A stretch of 22,954 bases of DNA from an uncultured Bacilli bacterium (GCA_934141145.1 CAKPCA010000020.1:1-22954), one strand, 5' to 3'; numbered from the stretch's first letter, positions 13,843 to 21,792 are shown. Notes: generated by a model from the sequence alone, not told the origin. Made by a program: numbers and translations.

Positions 13843-14118
13843 ATGACAAAATCTGAAGTAGTAGAAGCTATGGCTGCAAAGTCAGGATTAACTAAAGCTG
13901 ACTCATCACGTGCTTTAGAAGCATTTATGGATGTAGTTGGAGAAACTTTAAAAAAAGGAGATAAAATAACTTTAACTGGATTTGGTTCTTATAGCGTAAG
14001 CAGAAGAGAAGCTAGAGAAGGAAGAAATCCAAAAACTGGTTTACCAGTTAAAATTGCTGCTAGAAACAGTGTTTCATTTAAAGCTGGTAGCAAATTAAAA
14101 GAAGTTGTTAACAAATAA
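13843..14118 (+). CDS. hup: DNA-binding protein HU
   Basis: Histone-like protein that bends and compacts DNA as a dimer. At 91 residues it is the standard length. The N-terminal helices (MTKSEVVEAMAAKSGLTKAD) form the dimer core. TLTGFGSYSVSRREAREGRNPKTG follows, and the beta-arm tip GRNPKTG (60-66) with the intercalating Pro at 63 is exact. The end is VSFKAGSKLKEVV. ATG follows CGGAGGT with 7 bases spacing. It is a single-gene unit with its own promoter and terminator. Codon use is more GC-rich than neighbours (several GCT and GGA codons), as expected for a highly expressed gene. Confidence 0.98.
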   Translation: MTKSEVVEAMAAKSGLTKADSSRALEAFMDVVGETLKKGDKITLTGFGSYSVSRREAREGRNPKTGLPVKIAARNSVSFKAGSKLKEVVNK

Positions 14119-14124
14119 TAAAAG

Positions 14125-14145
14125 ACCATTTTAAATGGTTTTTTT
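14125..14145 (+). terminator. Terminator of hup
   Basis: ACCATT (14125-14130), 3-base loop, AATGGT (14134-14139), followed by seven T. Confidence 0.82.
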
Positions 14146-14180
14146 ATTTTTTATGTTATAATTAGTAAAAGGTGATAATT

Positions 14181-15257
14181 ATGTATAACACTGCTATAGA
14201 AATATTAAATATAATGCATAATAATGGTTTCGAAGGATATATTATTGGTGGATATGTTAGAGATAAAATTCTAGGTATAGAATCTAATGATATAGATATA
14301 GCAACTAATGCAACTATATCTGATTTAAGTAATATGTTTGATGATATTAAATATATAAACTTTGGTTCTTGTAAATTGAAATATTTAGGATTTTCTTATG
14401 AGGTAACAACTTTTAGAAGTGATATAGGATATAATAATAGTAGATGGCCAGAAAAAATAGAATACAAGAAGACTTTAATAGAAGATCTAAATAGAAGAGA
14501 CTTTACTATAAACACAATATGTATTAATTATAAGGAAGAGTATATAGATTATTTAAATGGAATAGAAGATTTAAATAATAAGATTATTAGATCTGTAGGT
14601 AATCCTTCTATAAAACTAAAAGATGATTCTCTTAGAATATTAAGAGCGGTTAGATTTGCATGTTTATTAAATTTTAAAATAGATGATAGTTTATATAATG
14701 CTATAAAGGAAAATAGTAGTTTATTAAATAATCTTTCTTTTGATAGAAAAAAGATTGAGTTAGACCATATTTTTGCGTCTTCTAACGTACTTTATGGTTT
14801 GAAACTATTAAGTATACTAGGTCTTTCTAAAAATCTTGAAATAGAGGATATTAACAATGTAAAATATACATCTAATTATCTTGGAATATGGTCTCAAATA
14901 AAATATTCTGATAAATATAATTTTACAAGAAAAGAAATTAAAGTAATAAATAGTATAAAAAATATAACTAAAGAAAAAATAGTGGATAAATATACTATAT
15001 ATGTATATGGATTAGAAAATAATATTATAGCCGGAGAAATATTAAATATAAGTAAAGAAAATATATTAGATATGTATAATAATATGTGTATACATAAAAG
15101 AAAAGATATTAATGTAGATTTAAACAGTATTTCATATATACCAAAAAATAAAATAAATATTATATACATAGATTTAGAAAAGAAAATATTGTATAATGAA
15201 ATAGAAAACAAAAAGAAAACAATAATTGATTATTTAAATAATAATTTTAAGGAGTGA
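14181..15257 (+). CDS. cca: CCA tRNA nucleotidyltransferase (class II, poly(A) polymerase family)
   Basis: Adds or repairs the 3' CCA of tRNAs. The head domain has the family signature IIGGYVRDKILG (GGYVRD at 23-28) and the metal-binding D37-x-D39 in ESNDIDIATNA. EVTTFRSD and EDLNRRDFTINTI (RRD motif) follow. Residues DDSLRILRAVRFACLLNFKI form the second conserved segment. At 358 residues it is shorter than most bacterial enzymes (about 400-450), with a reduced, AT-rich C-terminal tail region. Class II poly(A) polymerase cannot be fully excluded by motif. ATG 14181 has AAAGGTGAT upstream, and the earlier GTG lies inside that site. A TGT-TATAAT extended -10 at 14157-14162 may drive it. It is followed 5 bases later by dnaD. 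Confidence 0.92.
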   Translation: MYNTAIEILNIMHNNGFEGYIIGGYVRDKILGIESNDIDIATNATISDLSNMFDDIKYINFGSCKLKYLGFSYEVTTFRSDIGYNNSRWPEKIEYKKTLIEDLNRRDFTINTICINYKEEYIDYLNGIEDLNNKIIRSVGNPSIKLKDDSLRILRAVRFACLLNFKIDDSLYNAIKENSSLLNNLSFDRKKIELDHIFASSNVLYGLKLLSILGLSKNLEIEDINNVKYTSNYLGIWSQIKYSDKYNFTRKEIKVINSIKNITKEKIVDKYTIYVYGLENNIIAGEILNISKENILDMYNNMCIHKRKDINVDLNSISYIPKNKINIIYIDLEKKILYNEIENKKKTIIDYLNNNFKE

Positions 15258-15262
15258 TATTT

Positions 15263-15898
15263 ATGAATAAGAATGTAATAGATGATTTAATAAATGTAAA
15301 TTCAAATTTAATTGTACCATCTTATTTAATAAAATTTTATTCATATTTAAATATAACAGATTATGACTTTATAGTACTTTTATATTTTATTAATCAAAAA
15401 GATAATATTCCATTTGATGTATCTAAAATATCAAAAAACTTATATATTGAAGAATCAAAAATATTAGAAATAATAACTAGTCTAACAGACAAAAAATATA
15501 TATCTATTGAAATAAAGAAAAATAATGGAATAATTGAAGAATATATTTCATTAGAATTATTCTATAATAAAATAAAACTATTATTAATAGAAAATAAATC
15601 AGTAGAAAAGAATAGCGATATATATAGTACTTTTGAACAGGAATTTGGAAGAACACTTTCTCCTGTAGAATATGAAACTATAACTAATTGGATTGAATGT
15701 AATATACCATTAGAACTAATAAAAGAAGCTTTAAAAGAAGCAATATTATCTGGAGTAAGTAATATAAGATATATTGATAAAATATTATTTGAATGGAATA
15801 AAAAAGGCTATAAAAAAAGAGAAGATATAGTAAAGAAAAGCTTTAAAGAAAGCGATGAAATAGAAGAACTATATGATTATGATTGGTTAAATGAATAA
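15263..15898 (+). CDS. dnaD: DNA replication initiation protein DnaD
   Basis: DnaD remodels DNA at the origin and helps load the replicative helicase with DnaB and DnaI in Bacilli. The protein has 211 residues. A winged-helix N-terminal domain at about 15-105 (ITDYDFIVLLYFINQ...) is followed by the DDBH2/DnaB_2 domain at about 120-185. That domain contains FEQEFGRTLSPVEYETITNWIE, then IPLELIKEALKEAILSGV, then NIRYIDKILFEWNKKG, which is a strong match. The terminal YDYDWLNE resembles the usual DnaD YDWLE ending. ATG 15263 follows AAGGAG at 15249-15254, overlapping the end of cca, so the pair is an operon. In B. subtilis nth and ypoC sit between dnaD and ponA, and they are absent here. Confidence 0.93.
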   Translation: MNKNVIDDLINVNSNLIVPSYLIKFYSYLNITDYDFIVLLYFINQKDNIPFDVSKISKNLYIEESKILEIITSLTDKKYISIEIKKNNGIIEEYISLELFYNKIKLLLIENKSVEKNSDIYSTFEQEFGRTLSPVEYETITNWIECNIPLELIKEALKEAILSGVSNIRYIDKILFEWNKKGYKKREDIVKKSFKESDEIEELYDYDWLNE

Positions 15899-15924
15899 AA
15901 AAACTGCCATTTGGCAGCTTTTTT
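15897..15924. terminator. Bidirectional terminator between dnaD and ponA
   Basis: CTGCC (15904-15908) / GGCAG (15913-15917), loop ATTT, extended by A and T runs on the two sides. It serves the converging cca-dnaD and recU-ponA transcripts and overlaps the last ponA codon. Confidence 0.88.
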
Positions 15925-18900
15925 AGTTTGTATTAGTTCCTGGTGTGCTAGGCGTAGGTGTAGTACTAGCATTAACTGTAATTGTTCTAGTTTTAACAGG
16001 TAATGTTTTTCCATTATAAGTTACTGTATAAGTTAATGTATATGTTCCAGCACTAGTAAATGTATATGTAGAAATATTTTTTTCATTATTTGAACATGTT
16101 ACTGTTATAGTTGCATCTTTTGTAACATCTATACCATTATTTGTAACTTTTATACCTGGATCAGTATAAGTGACACTAGTACCACTTAATGTTAATGTAT
16201 CACCAGTACTATTTTTATTTAATTCAATAGTTGTTAAATCAGTATCTTTTTTTACATCAGCACTAACTTCAATTTGAGCTCCAGCACTTTGAGTAATCTT
16301 TAAAACACTCCAAGAAGTTTTAACTATATAAGTAACATTTTTATCTTGTTTTGTAGTTTTAAATGTATTTTTAGTAGTAAATCCAAGAGAAGATATACTT
16401 CCAGTTGCATTATTTTTTACATAAACTTCATAACCAAATTCACCTAATGAAGCTTTTCTAATACCCAACTGTTGTTCTAATTGATTACTATATAAATTTT
16501 TATAATAAGTTCTAAAATAATCATCTGTTAAATATTCAGGAACACTAACTGTATTCCAAGTTAACTGAATTTCATTTCCTGTAGTTTTTGCATTTAATCC
16601 AGTAGGAGCAGGAAGAGCAGTATATCTTGGAGATGTTTCAGTAGGTTCTGTACCTTTTTTAAAATATTCTGTAACTTTCATATCATCTGGTGTATTAGCA
16701 GATGGAAGAGCAAGTGGATCTGTTTCTTTTTCAACAGTAACTTTTACAACACTATTTGGAACAGTAAATTGCTTATTACCACTTCTATCAGAAATACCAC
16801 TTATTACTTGTCTAAATAATTTACCTCTTGCACTATATCCATCACTTGCTAAATAATATCCTTTTTCATTTTCTTTATATCCATACCATAACGATACTGC
16901 ATATTCAGGAGTATAACCTGTAACCCACATATCATTATTAGCAGAAGATGGATAACCATATAATCTTCTTGTATCAGAATCAAAGTTTGATGTACCTGTT
17001 TTAGCAGCAAGTCTAACACCACTAACAGTACCACCTATATTTCTATAACCCTCAACAGCATATAATAATGCATCTGTAATCATATAAGCAGTAGAATCAG
17101 ACATTACTTTATTTCTCTTATTTTTAAGACTTACAGTTTTACCACTATCTATATATTCTACTTTATTAACAGTATATGGTTCTGTATAATATCCACCACT
17201 TGCAAAAGCAGCATAAGCAGCGGCCATTTCAGTAGGATTAGAACCAGTAAATGCTCCAAGAGCATGAGCTTGGTGAATGTAACCAGTTGAATCAATTTCA
17301 GGCTTAATACCAAGACTAGTAACAAATTTAATAATATTAGCGTTATTAACAGATTGGAATACTTTAACTGCAGGTATATTTCTAGAAGCAGCCATTGCAT
17401 ATTTATAAGTCATTATTCCACCATAAGATCCATCAGCATTCTTTATTGCAACCCCATTACCATATGAGTAAGGTGCATCAAGTACTTGAGATGCTTCAGA
17501 TGCATTATTGTATTCATAAGCAGGACCATAATCAAATAAAGGCTTAGCACATGATCCAATTTGTCTTTTTATATCAGTTGCGAAGTTGTATTGTCTTTCA
17601 CCACTTCTGTTTCTACCGCCACCTACAGCGACTAAAGCACCAGTATTAACATCTACTATAGATATACCAGCTTGAACCTTATCATCTTTCCATTGCCATG
17701 TTTTACCACTCATTATGTCATTTAATAATTCTTGCTTACTAGTATCTAGATTAGTATATATTTTCATACCAGTAGTATAAGGATTAGCATTTGTTTTCTT
17801 TTCAACTTCATTAATTACTATATCTATATATGCTTGATATGCATTATCCATTGATTCAGGATTAGTTGTTCTAAGTAATGATTCAACAGGAATACTATTA
17901 GCAATTTTTTCTTCTTCTTCTGTAATGTAACCATGTCTTCTCATAAGGTATAAAACAGTTTTTCTTCTTTGTGCTGCCAAATCAGGATGTCTATATGGAT
18001 CATAAGATGAAGGTGCTTGGAATAATCCTGCGATAATTGCAGCTTCACTTAAGTTAATTTCAGAAACAGATTTTCCAAAATAACTTTGACATGCCTGTTC
18101 AACACCATACGAATTATTACCTAGGAATGGAGTATTAACATAAAATTCGATTATTTCTTCTTTAGAATAATTTTTCTCAAGCTTAAATATTGATATATAT
18201 ATATCTGTAAACTTTCTAACTATTCCTTCAAAACCAGAAGCTTCAATTGAAGTGTAATTATTTTTAGAAACCTGCATTGTTAAAGTAGATCCACCACCAG
18301 CATTACCATGACCAGTAATTTTATTAACAACTTGACCTGCAGATGCTTTTAAGAAACGCGGCAAATCAAAACCATTATGCTGCATATATCTTGAGTCTTC
18401 TGTTGCTATAATAGCATCAAGTAATACTTGTGGTAAGTCATTGTAAGAAACTTTCTTCCTTTTCTCAACACCAAGTTTTGTTACTTGATTACCATTTTTA
18501 TCATAAAGAATAGATGATTCTGCTCTATATAAATTATCTGGATTAAAATCCGGTGCATTTTTTATTATATATATTGCAAAAACTATACTAGCAATTAAAC
18601 AAATTAGTAAGAATATCAAAAATAAGTTTAAAATTATCTTTAATACCTTTTTTAATACCTTTTTCTTTTTTCTGTTAGTTTTTGCACTATCAATAGGTTT
18701 GTTATTTGTTCCCTTTGTTTTCTTTTTTATCATTGTAAGTCCTCCATTTTCAATAAAAATTATATTTAATATTGCACTAGCTAAAATAAATATTATTCCA
18801 ATAAGTGGTTTAATTATTAAAATTATTAAAGCAAGTACTATAAAGCCAAGAAGTATATACGAGTATACTCTATTTTCCTCTATAAATTTTTTTATGTATT

Positions 18901-18928
18901 TAATTATTTTATTAATTTTCTTTTTCAT
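15923..18928 (-). CDS. ponA: Class A penicillin-binding protein (PBP1A-type) with N-terminal membrane extension
   Basis: Bifunctional wall polymerase: an outer glycosyltransferase makes glycan strands and a transpeptidase cross-links them. Residues here are numbered from the internal ATG at 18733 (936 residues). The main anchor is at about 30-55. The GT51 domain carries the catalytic Glu motif ATEDSRYMQHNGFD (E112) and GGSTLTMQ. The transpeptidase has GSCAK (S394, K397), SRN (450-452) and KTGT (578-581). The C-terminus adds an FN3-like domain from about 705, a second Ig-like domain from about 830 and a Thr/Pro-rich tail. The frame stays open upstream to ATG 18928 (TAGGAG site), adding 65 residues with two more hydrophobic helices. 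However, a strong TGGAGG 7 bases before 18733 suggests the usual start is internal. It overlaps recU by 17 bases in the long form, as an operon. Confidence 0.95.
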   Translation of the reverse strand: MKKKINKIIKYIKKFIEENRVYSYILLGFIVLALIILIIKPLIGIIFILASAILNIIFIENGGLTMIKKKTKGTNNKPIDSAKTNRKKKKVLKKVLKIILNLFLIFLLICLIASIVFAIYIIKNAPDFNPDNLYRAESSILYDKNGNQVTKLGVEKRKKVSYNDLPQVLLDAIIATEDSRYMQHNGFDLPRFLKASAGQVVNKITGHGNAGGGSTLTMQVSKNNYTSIEASGFEGIVRKFTDIYISIFKLEKNYSKEEIIEFYVNTPFLGNNSYGVEQACQSYFGKSVSEINLSEAAIIAGLFQAPSSYDPYRHPDLAAQRRKTVLYLMRRHGYITEEEEKIANSIPVESLLRTTNPESMDNAYQAYIDIVINEVEKKTNANPYTTGMKIYTNLDTSKQELLNDIMSGKTWQWKDDKVQAGISIVDVNTGALVAVGGGRNRSGERQYNFATDIKRQIGSCAKPLFDYGPAYEYNNASEASQVLDAPYSYGNGVAIKNADGSYGGIMTYKYAMAASRNIPAVKVFQSVNNANIIKFVTSLGIKPEIDSTGYIHQAHALGAFTGSNPTEMAAAYAAFASGGYYTEPYTVNKVEYIDSGKTVSLKNKRNKVMSDSTAYMITDALLYAVEGYRNIGGTVSGVRLAAKTGTSNFDSDTRRLYGYPSSANNDMWVTGYTPEYAVSLWYGYKENEKGYYLASDGYSARGKLFRQVISGISDRSGNKQFTVPNSVVKVTVEKETDPLALPSANTPDDMKVTEYFKKGTEPTETSPRYTALPAPTGLNAKTTGNEIQLTWNTVSVPEYLTDDYFRTYYKNLYSNQLEQQLGIRKASLGEFGYEVYVKNNATGSISSLGFTTKNTFKTTKQDKNVTYIVKTSWSVLKITQSAGAQIEVSADVKKDTDLTTIELNKNSTGDTLTLSGTSVTYTDPGIKVTNNGIDVTKDATITVTCSNNEKNISTYTFTSAGTYTLTYTVTYNGKTLPVKTRTITVNASTTPTPSTPGTNTN

Positions 18929-19493
18929 AAGCATCTCCTAATAATTTATCAACTATTAATATATAATCAAGTCTTGGATAATATCCTTCCTTTATTATAT
19001 AACCATTTTCTTCAATATAGGATATTGGAATTGATTTCCTATCATTATTTTTCATAAATAATTCTAACTTTGATGTTTCAAATAAAAAGGTTTTATTTAA
19101 TTTACAGAATCTAATTATTAAAAAAGATATTCCGCCATGGTTTAGAATACTTATTAAATGTTTAATTTGATGTGCATGAATATTCTTTAATGTAAAGGAA
19201 GTTTTACTTTGAGTTTCTTTAGCTTCAAAATCAATATATTTTCCTTTATATATACCATTATAATCAGTAGTAGAAGGAATTTCATAATACGCTTCTTTAA
19301 TTACTGTATTAACCCTATTATTATAGTCTACTTTTACTACCTTTATAGGAGTTGGTTTTTTATATATTACTGCAATATCTTTTTCAAGATAATATTTATT
19401 TGAATTATTAATATCATCTTCTAAATTTAAACCTCGATTTTTATAATTAATAATATTTTCATGAATTGTAACTTTTTTGTTTGGATATTTCAT
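18912..19493 (-). CDS. recU: Holliday junction resolvase RecU
   Basis: Endonuclease that cuts four-way DNA junctions and modulates RecA, and is the Firmicute counterpart of RuvC. The protein has 193 residues. The family's lead-in GLNLEDDINNSNKYYL is followed by AVIYKKPTPIKVVKVDY. The catalytic core is STTDYNGIYKGKYIDFEAKET, in which D77, E90 and K92 keep the D-x12-E-x-K spacing of known RecU enzymes. KTSFTLKNIHAHQIKHL and a GGISFLIIRF strand come next. The ATG at 19493 follows GGTGAGG closely. It sits upstream of ponA as in B. subtilis (recU-ponA), with overlapping reading frames, so both are translated from one message. Confidence 0.96.
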   Translation of the reverse strand: MKYPNKKVTIHENIINYKNRGLNLEDDINNSNKYYLEKDIAVIYKKPTPIKVVKVDYNNRVNTVIKEAYYEIPSTTDYNGIYKGKYIDFEAKETQSKTSFTLKNIHAHQIKHLISILNHGGISFLIIRFCKLNKTFLFETSKLELFMKNNDRKSIPISYIEENGYIIKEGYYPRLDYILIVDKLLGDAYEKEN

Positions 19494-19508
19494 TTCCTCA
19501 CCATTATC

Positions 19509-19514
19509 ATTATA
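19509..19514 (-). promoter_or_regulatory. Candidate -10 box of the recU-ponA operon
   Basis: TATAAT on the minus strand (19514-19509), with no good -35 box at 16-18 bases. The implied leader would be only about 9 bases, so the true promoter may lie farther up. Low support. Confidence 0.3.
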
Positions 19515-19658
19515 CTATATAATTAAAAAATTTCATATATTTTCTTTCAAAAAAAATTTGTAATATTGTAATTTAATGAAGGAAAATATATTTGTTTGTC
19601 GAAAGAGATGAATATAAATAAAAACTATGTTAGTATAGCAAATAGTAAAGGAGAAAAT

Positions 19659-19769
19659 ATGAATAATTTATATCTAATTTATGTATTAGGAAATATGATT
19701 GATGATGTTTTTGATAGTGAAATTGATTTAGTTGTTAACCTTGCTGTAAATAGATGTAAAAATGTGTGA
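19659..19769 (+). CDS. Possible 36-residue small protein
   Basis: ATG at 19659 follows AAAGGAG (19647-19653) at a good distance of 5 bases and runs 36 codons to TGA at 19767-19769, directly before the gpsB -35 box. The product begins MNNLYLIYVLGNMIDDVFDS and ends in VNRCKNV, with an amphipathic acidic middle and no clear membrane helix. The good ribosome site in otherwise empty DNA is the main support. No homolog is known to me. The rest of the 330-base gap (19494-19823) holds the recU upstream region on the minus strand and the gpsB promoter. Confidence 0.42.
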   Translation: MNNLYLIYVLGNMIDDVFDSEIDLVVNLAVNRCKNV

Positions 19770-19770
19770 A

Positions 19771-19799
19771 TTGACAAATAATAATTTTTTTGTGATAAT
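19771..19799 (+). promoter_or_regulatory. gpsB promoter
   Basis: TTGACA (19771-19776), 17 bases, GATAAT (19794-19799), with TGT before the -10 box (extended type). A strong promoter that likely drives gpsB and rnpB. Confidence 0.82.
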
Positions 19800-19823
19800 A
19801 GTTGTACTAGAGGTGATATAAAA

Positions 19824-20156
19824 ATGAAAGCAGATGAAATTTTACTTACTCCAGATATGATTTACAATTGGGATTTTAAAATGGATGCTAGGGGATATAG
19901 GCCTCAAGAAGTAGATAAAGTGTTAGATATGGTTATGAATGATTATCAGACATATCAAAGAAAATTAAAAGAAAAGCAAGACCAAATTGAAAGCTTAACA
20001 AATGAAATATTAGAACTTAAGCATAAACTTAGAAATGCAAAAGCTAATATGGAAATAGTTAAAAATAGTAGTAGAGAAGTAACTAATGTTGATTTACTTA
20101 GAAGAGTATCTCAATTAGAAAAAATAATCTACGGTAAAGATGGTATTGACGAATAA
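19824..20156 (+). CDS. gpsB: Cell division protein GpsB (DivIVA family)
   Basis: Small cytoplasmic adaptor that moves PBP1 between side wall and septum and interacts with EzrA. The protein has 110 residues, slightly longer than the 98 of B. subtilis. The DivIVA-type membrane-binding head is clear: LTPDMIYNWDFKMDARGYRP, then EVDKVLDMVMNDYQTYQ. A coiled coil covers about 40-80. The GpsB-specific C-terminal trimer segment NVDLLRRVSQLEKIIYG distinguishes it from DivIVA itself. The ribosome site is AGAGGTGAT. Its likely partners EzrA and PBP1A are both encoded in this window. It directly precedes rnpB, as in B. subtilis. Confidence 0.95.
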   Translation: MKADEILLTPDMIYNWDFKMDARGYRPQEVDKVLDMVMNDYQTYQRKLKEKQDQIESLTNEILELKHKLRNAKANMEIVKNSSREVTNVDLLRRVSQLEKIIYGKDGIDE

Positions 20157-20518
20157 TAATTTTTAGATAAACGCTGCATTCTTTGTAATGTAGAGGAAAG
20201 TCCATGCTCGCACTGTTCTGAGATGACAGTAGTGATTGTGTATAGGAAAAAAATAACCTATAGTAGTGTATGCTAACGACGAAGAAATATCCTAAGGTTT
20301 ACTATGGATAAAGTATTCATAAAGTGCCACAGTGACGATATTTTCTTGAAAAAGAAAAGTGAAACGATTGGTAAACTCCGCAAGCGAGAAACTCAAAATA
20401 TGGTAGAGGAACTCTTGAATCTTGAGAATAATGAATCAGGCAAGGGATGAAGAAATTCATAGATAAATGTTTATCACCTAGTAATAGGTACAGAACATGG
20501 CTTATTAAAATTATTATT
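20157..20518 (+). ncRNA. rnpB: RNase P RNA (type B)
   Basis: Catalytic RNA that matures tRNA 5' ends. The hallmark 5' segment GAGGAAAGTCCATGCTCGCA is at 20193-20212, followed by CTGAGATG. GTGCCACAGTGACG begins at 20324, GGTAAACTCC with GCGAGAAACTCAAA follows, and the 3' block ends in ACAGAACATGGCTTA near 20504. This is the Bacillus (type B) order. The closing P1 helix pairs the AATAATAATTTT stretch at about 20152-20163 with AAAATTATTATT at 20507-20518. A T run to about 20523 can act as terminator. The ends are therefore uncertain by a few bases. No separate promoter is evident, so it is probably processed from the gpsB transcript. Confidence 0.95.
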
Positions 20519-20546
20519 TTTTTAATTTATAAAGGAGTGAAAAAAA

Positions 20547-21023
20547 TTGAAAGAAATAGGAGAAATATTGAAAGAAGGTAGAGAACAAAATGGTGTTTCA
20601 ATAGAAGAAGCATCAGAAGATCTTAATTATAAAGTTTCTCAACTAGAAGCAATAGAATCTGGCAATTTCAAATTATTTAAAGATATATTCTTGCTTAAAT
20701 GTATGATAATGGATTATTCAAAATATTTAGGACTTGATACAAATAGTATTATGGATGATTTTAATGAATTTGTATTTGAATCAACATCTAAAATTCCGTT
20801 AGACGATATAGAAAAAGCAAGCAAATTAAAAGAAGATGAAGAAAAAATTGCATCTCCTTATACAAAAAAAGAAGAAGAAAAAAGTAAATTACCACTAATA
20901 TTAGGTATTATACTTGGTGTGCTAATAATAATATTTGTAATTGTATATTTCTATAATAAAAATCAAGATATTGAATCAAGTGATAATATAAAAATAAGTT
21001 ATGAAACAGAAGTAGGTGTGTAA
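20547..21023 (+). CDS. rodZ: RodZ-like HTH membrane protein
   Basis: Protein of the RodZ/YmfM type, linking the MreB shape cytoskeleton to the membrane in other bacteria. The protein has 158 residues. The N-terminal HTH_25 domain is clear (MKEIGEILKEGREQNGVSIEEASEDL, then KVSQLEAIESGNF). An acidic linker at about 85-114 and a single membrane helix at about 115-136 follow. Only about 22 residues remain outside, so the usual outer RodZ domain (DUF4115) is missing or cut short. The start is TTG at 20547 after AAAGGAG. It is one base from pgsA, as in the B. subtilis rodZ-pgsA pair. No mreB is in the window. Confidence 0.88.
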   Translation: MKEIGEILKEGREQNGVSIEEASEDLNYKVSQLEAIESGNFKLFKDIFLLKCMIMDYSKYLGLDTNSIMDDFNEFVFESTSKIPLDDIEKASKLKEDEEKIASPYTKKEEEKSKLPLILGIILGVLIIIFVIVYFYNKNQDIESSDNIKISYETEVGV

Positions 21024-21024
21024 A

Positions 21025-21627
21025 ATGAAAGATAAAAATTTTCCTAATAAATTAACTATGATGAGAATAATACTTTCAGTTGTAGTTTTATTTATATTAT
21101 TATTTCCATGGGAAATGGTTAATGTAAGTTTTAAAAGATATTTAATAAATGGAACAGTAATTTTAGATATTAAATATGTTATTGCAGGAGTATTATTTGT
21201 AATAGCATCTGTTACAGACTTCTTTGATGGATATTTGGCAAGAAAATATAATTTAGTTAGTGATTTTGGAAAAGTCATGGATGCGATAGCAGATAAGATA
21301 CTTGTTAATGGATTACTTATAGTATTATGTGCAAATGGTAGTATACATCCAGTAATACCAGTAGTAATTATATTAAGAGATACAATTGTTAATACAATAA
21401 AAATGGTTGCTGGTAATAATGGTGATGTAGTAGGTGCAATAAAAACTGGAAAATTTAAAACTGCATGTTTAATGATTGGATTAACATTAAAATTATTTGG
21501 TAATTTTCCAATGGGATTAATAAATATATCACTAGATGATTTCTTCTTAATCACTGCAACAGTATTATCTGTAGTATCTGGTATTCAATATTATATGATG
21601 TATAGAAAATATTTAAAGAAAAATTAA
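21025..21627 (+). CDS. pgsA: CDP-diacylglycerol-glycerol-3-phosphate 3-phosphatidyltransferase
   Basis: Integral membrane enzyme that makes phosphatidylglycerol phosphate, the first committed step to phosphatidylglycerol and cardiolipin. The protein has 200 residues. The CDP-alcohol phosphotransferase motif D-x2-DG-x2-AR-x8-G-x3-D-x3-D is complete (D65, D68-G69, A72-R73, G82, D86, D90). It begins KNFPNKLTMMRI, the usual PgsA opening, and has several hydrophobic segments. The ATG at 21025 is chosen because GTAGGTG lies just before it. The GTG at 21016 overlaps rodZ and is less likely. Between pgsA and recA, cinA is found in B. subtilis but is absent here. Confidence 0.96.
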   Translation: MKDKNFPNKLTMMRIILSVVVLFILLFPWEMVNVSFKRYLINGTVILDIKYVIAGVLFVIASVTDFFDGYLARKYNLVSDFGKVMDAIADKILVNGLLIVLCANGSIHPVIPVVIILRDTIVNTIKMVAGNNGDVVGAIKTGKFKTACLMIGLTLKLFGNFPMGLINISLDDFFLITATVLSVVSGIQYYMMYRKYLKKN

Positions 21628-21634
21628 ATTTTAG

Positions 21635-21666
21635 AAGATAATTTTATTCAAAAATTATCTTTTTTT
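21635..21666 (+). terminator. Terminator of rodZ-pgsA
   Basis: Perfect 11-base stem AAGATAATTTT (21635-21645) / AAAATTATCTT (21651-21661), 5-base loop, T run to 21666. Confidence 0.88.
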
Positions 21667-21708
21667 ATTACTAAAATTTCTTTTTTGTGAGAATAAAAAA
21701 ACAAAAAT

Positions 21709-21722
21709 AGAACAATTGTTCG
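21709..21722. promoter_or_regulatory. LexA (DinR) SOS box upstream of recA
   Basis: AGAACAATTGTTCG contains the perfect palindrome GAACAATTGTTC (21710-21721) and matches the Bacillus box CGAAC-N4-GTTCG at all but the first base. It sits about 10 bases before the -35 box. Confidence 0.85.
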
Positions 21723-21731
21723 AAAAAACAC

Positions 21732-21760
21732 TTGCATTAATTTTAAACTTAGTTTATAAT
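21732..21760 (+). promoter_or_regulatory. recA promoter
   Basis: TTGCAT (21732-21737), 17 bases, TATAAT (21755-21760). The LexA box lies just upstream, consistent with SOS control. Confidence 0.85.
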
Positions 21761-21792
21761 GATATTGTATTCAGTAAGGGAGGAAAATAAAA

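Noticed and set aside
14894..15211. 105-codon minus-strand hydrophobic frame inside cca
   Set aside because: Its hydrophobicity is the complement of the Lys/Asn-rich AT codons of cca, and no ribosome site is present.
20976..21554. 192-codon minus-strand frame inside pgsA
   Set aside because: pgsA carries a complete catalytic motif in the other strand. The reverse frame has no recognisable features.
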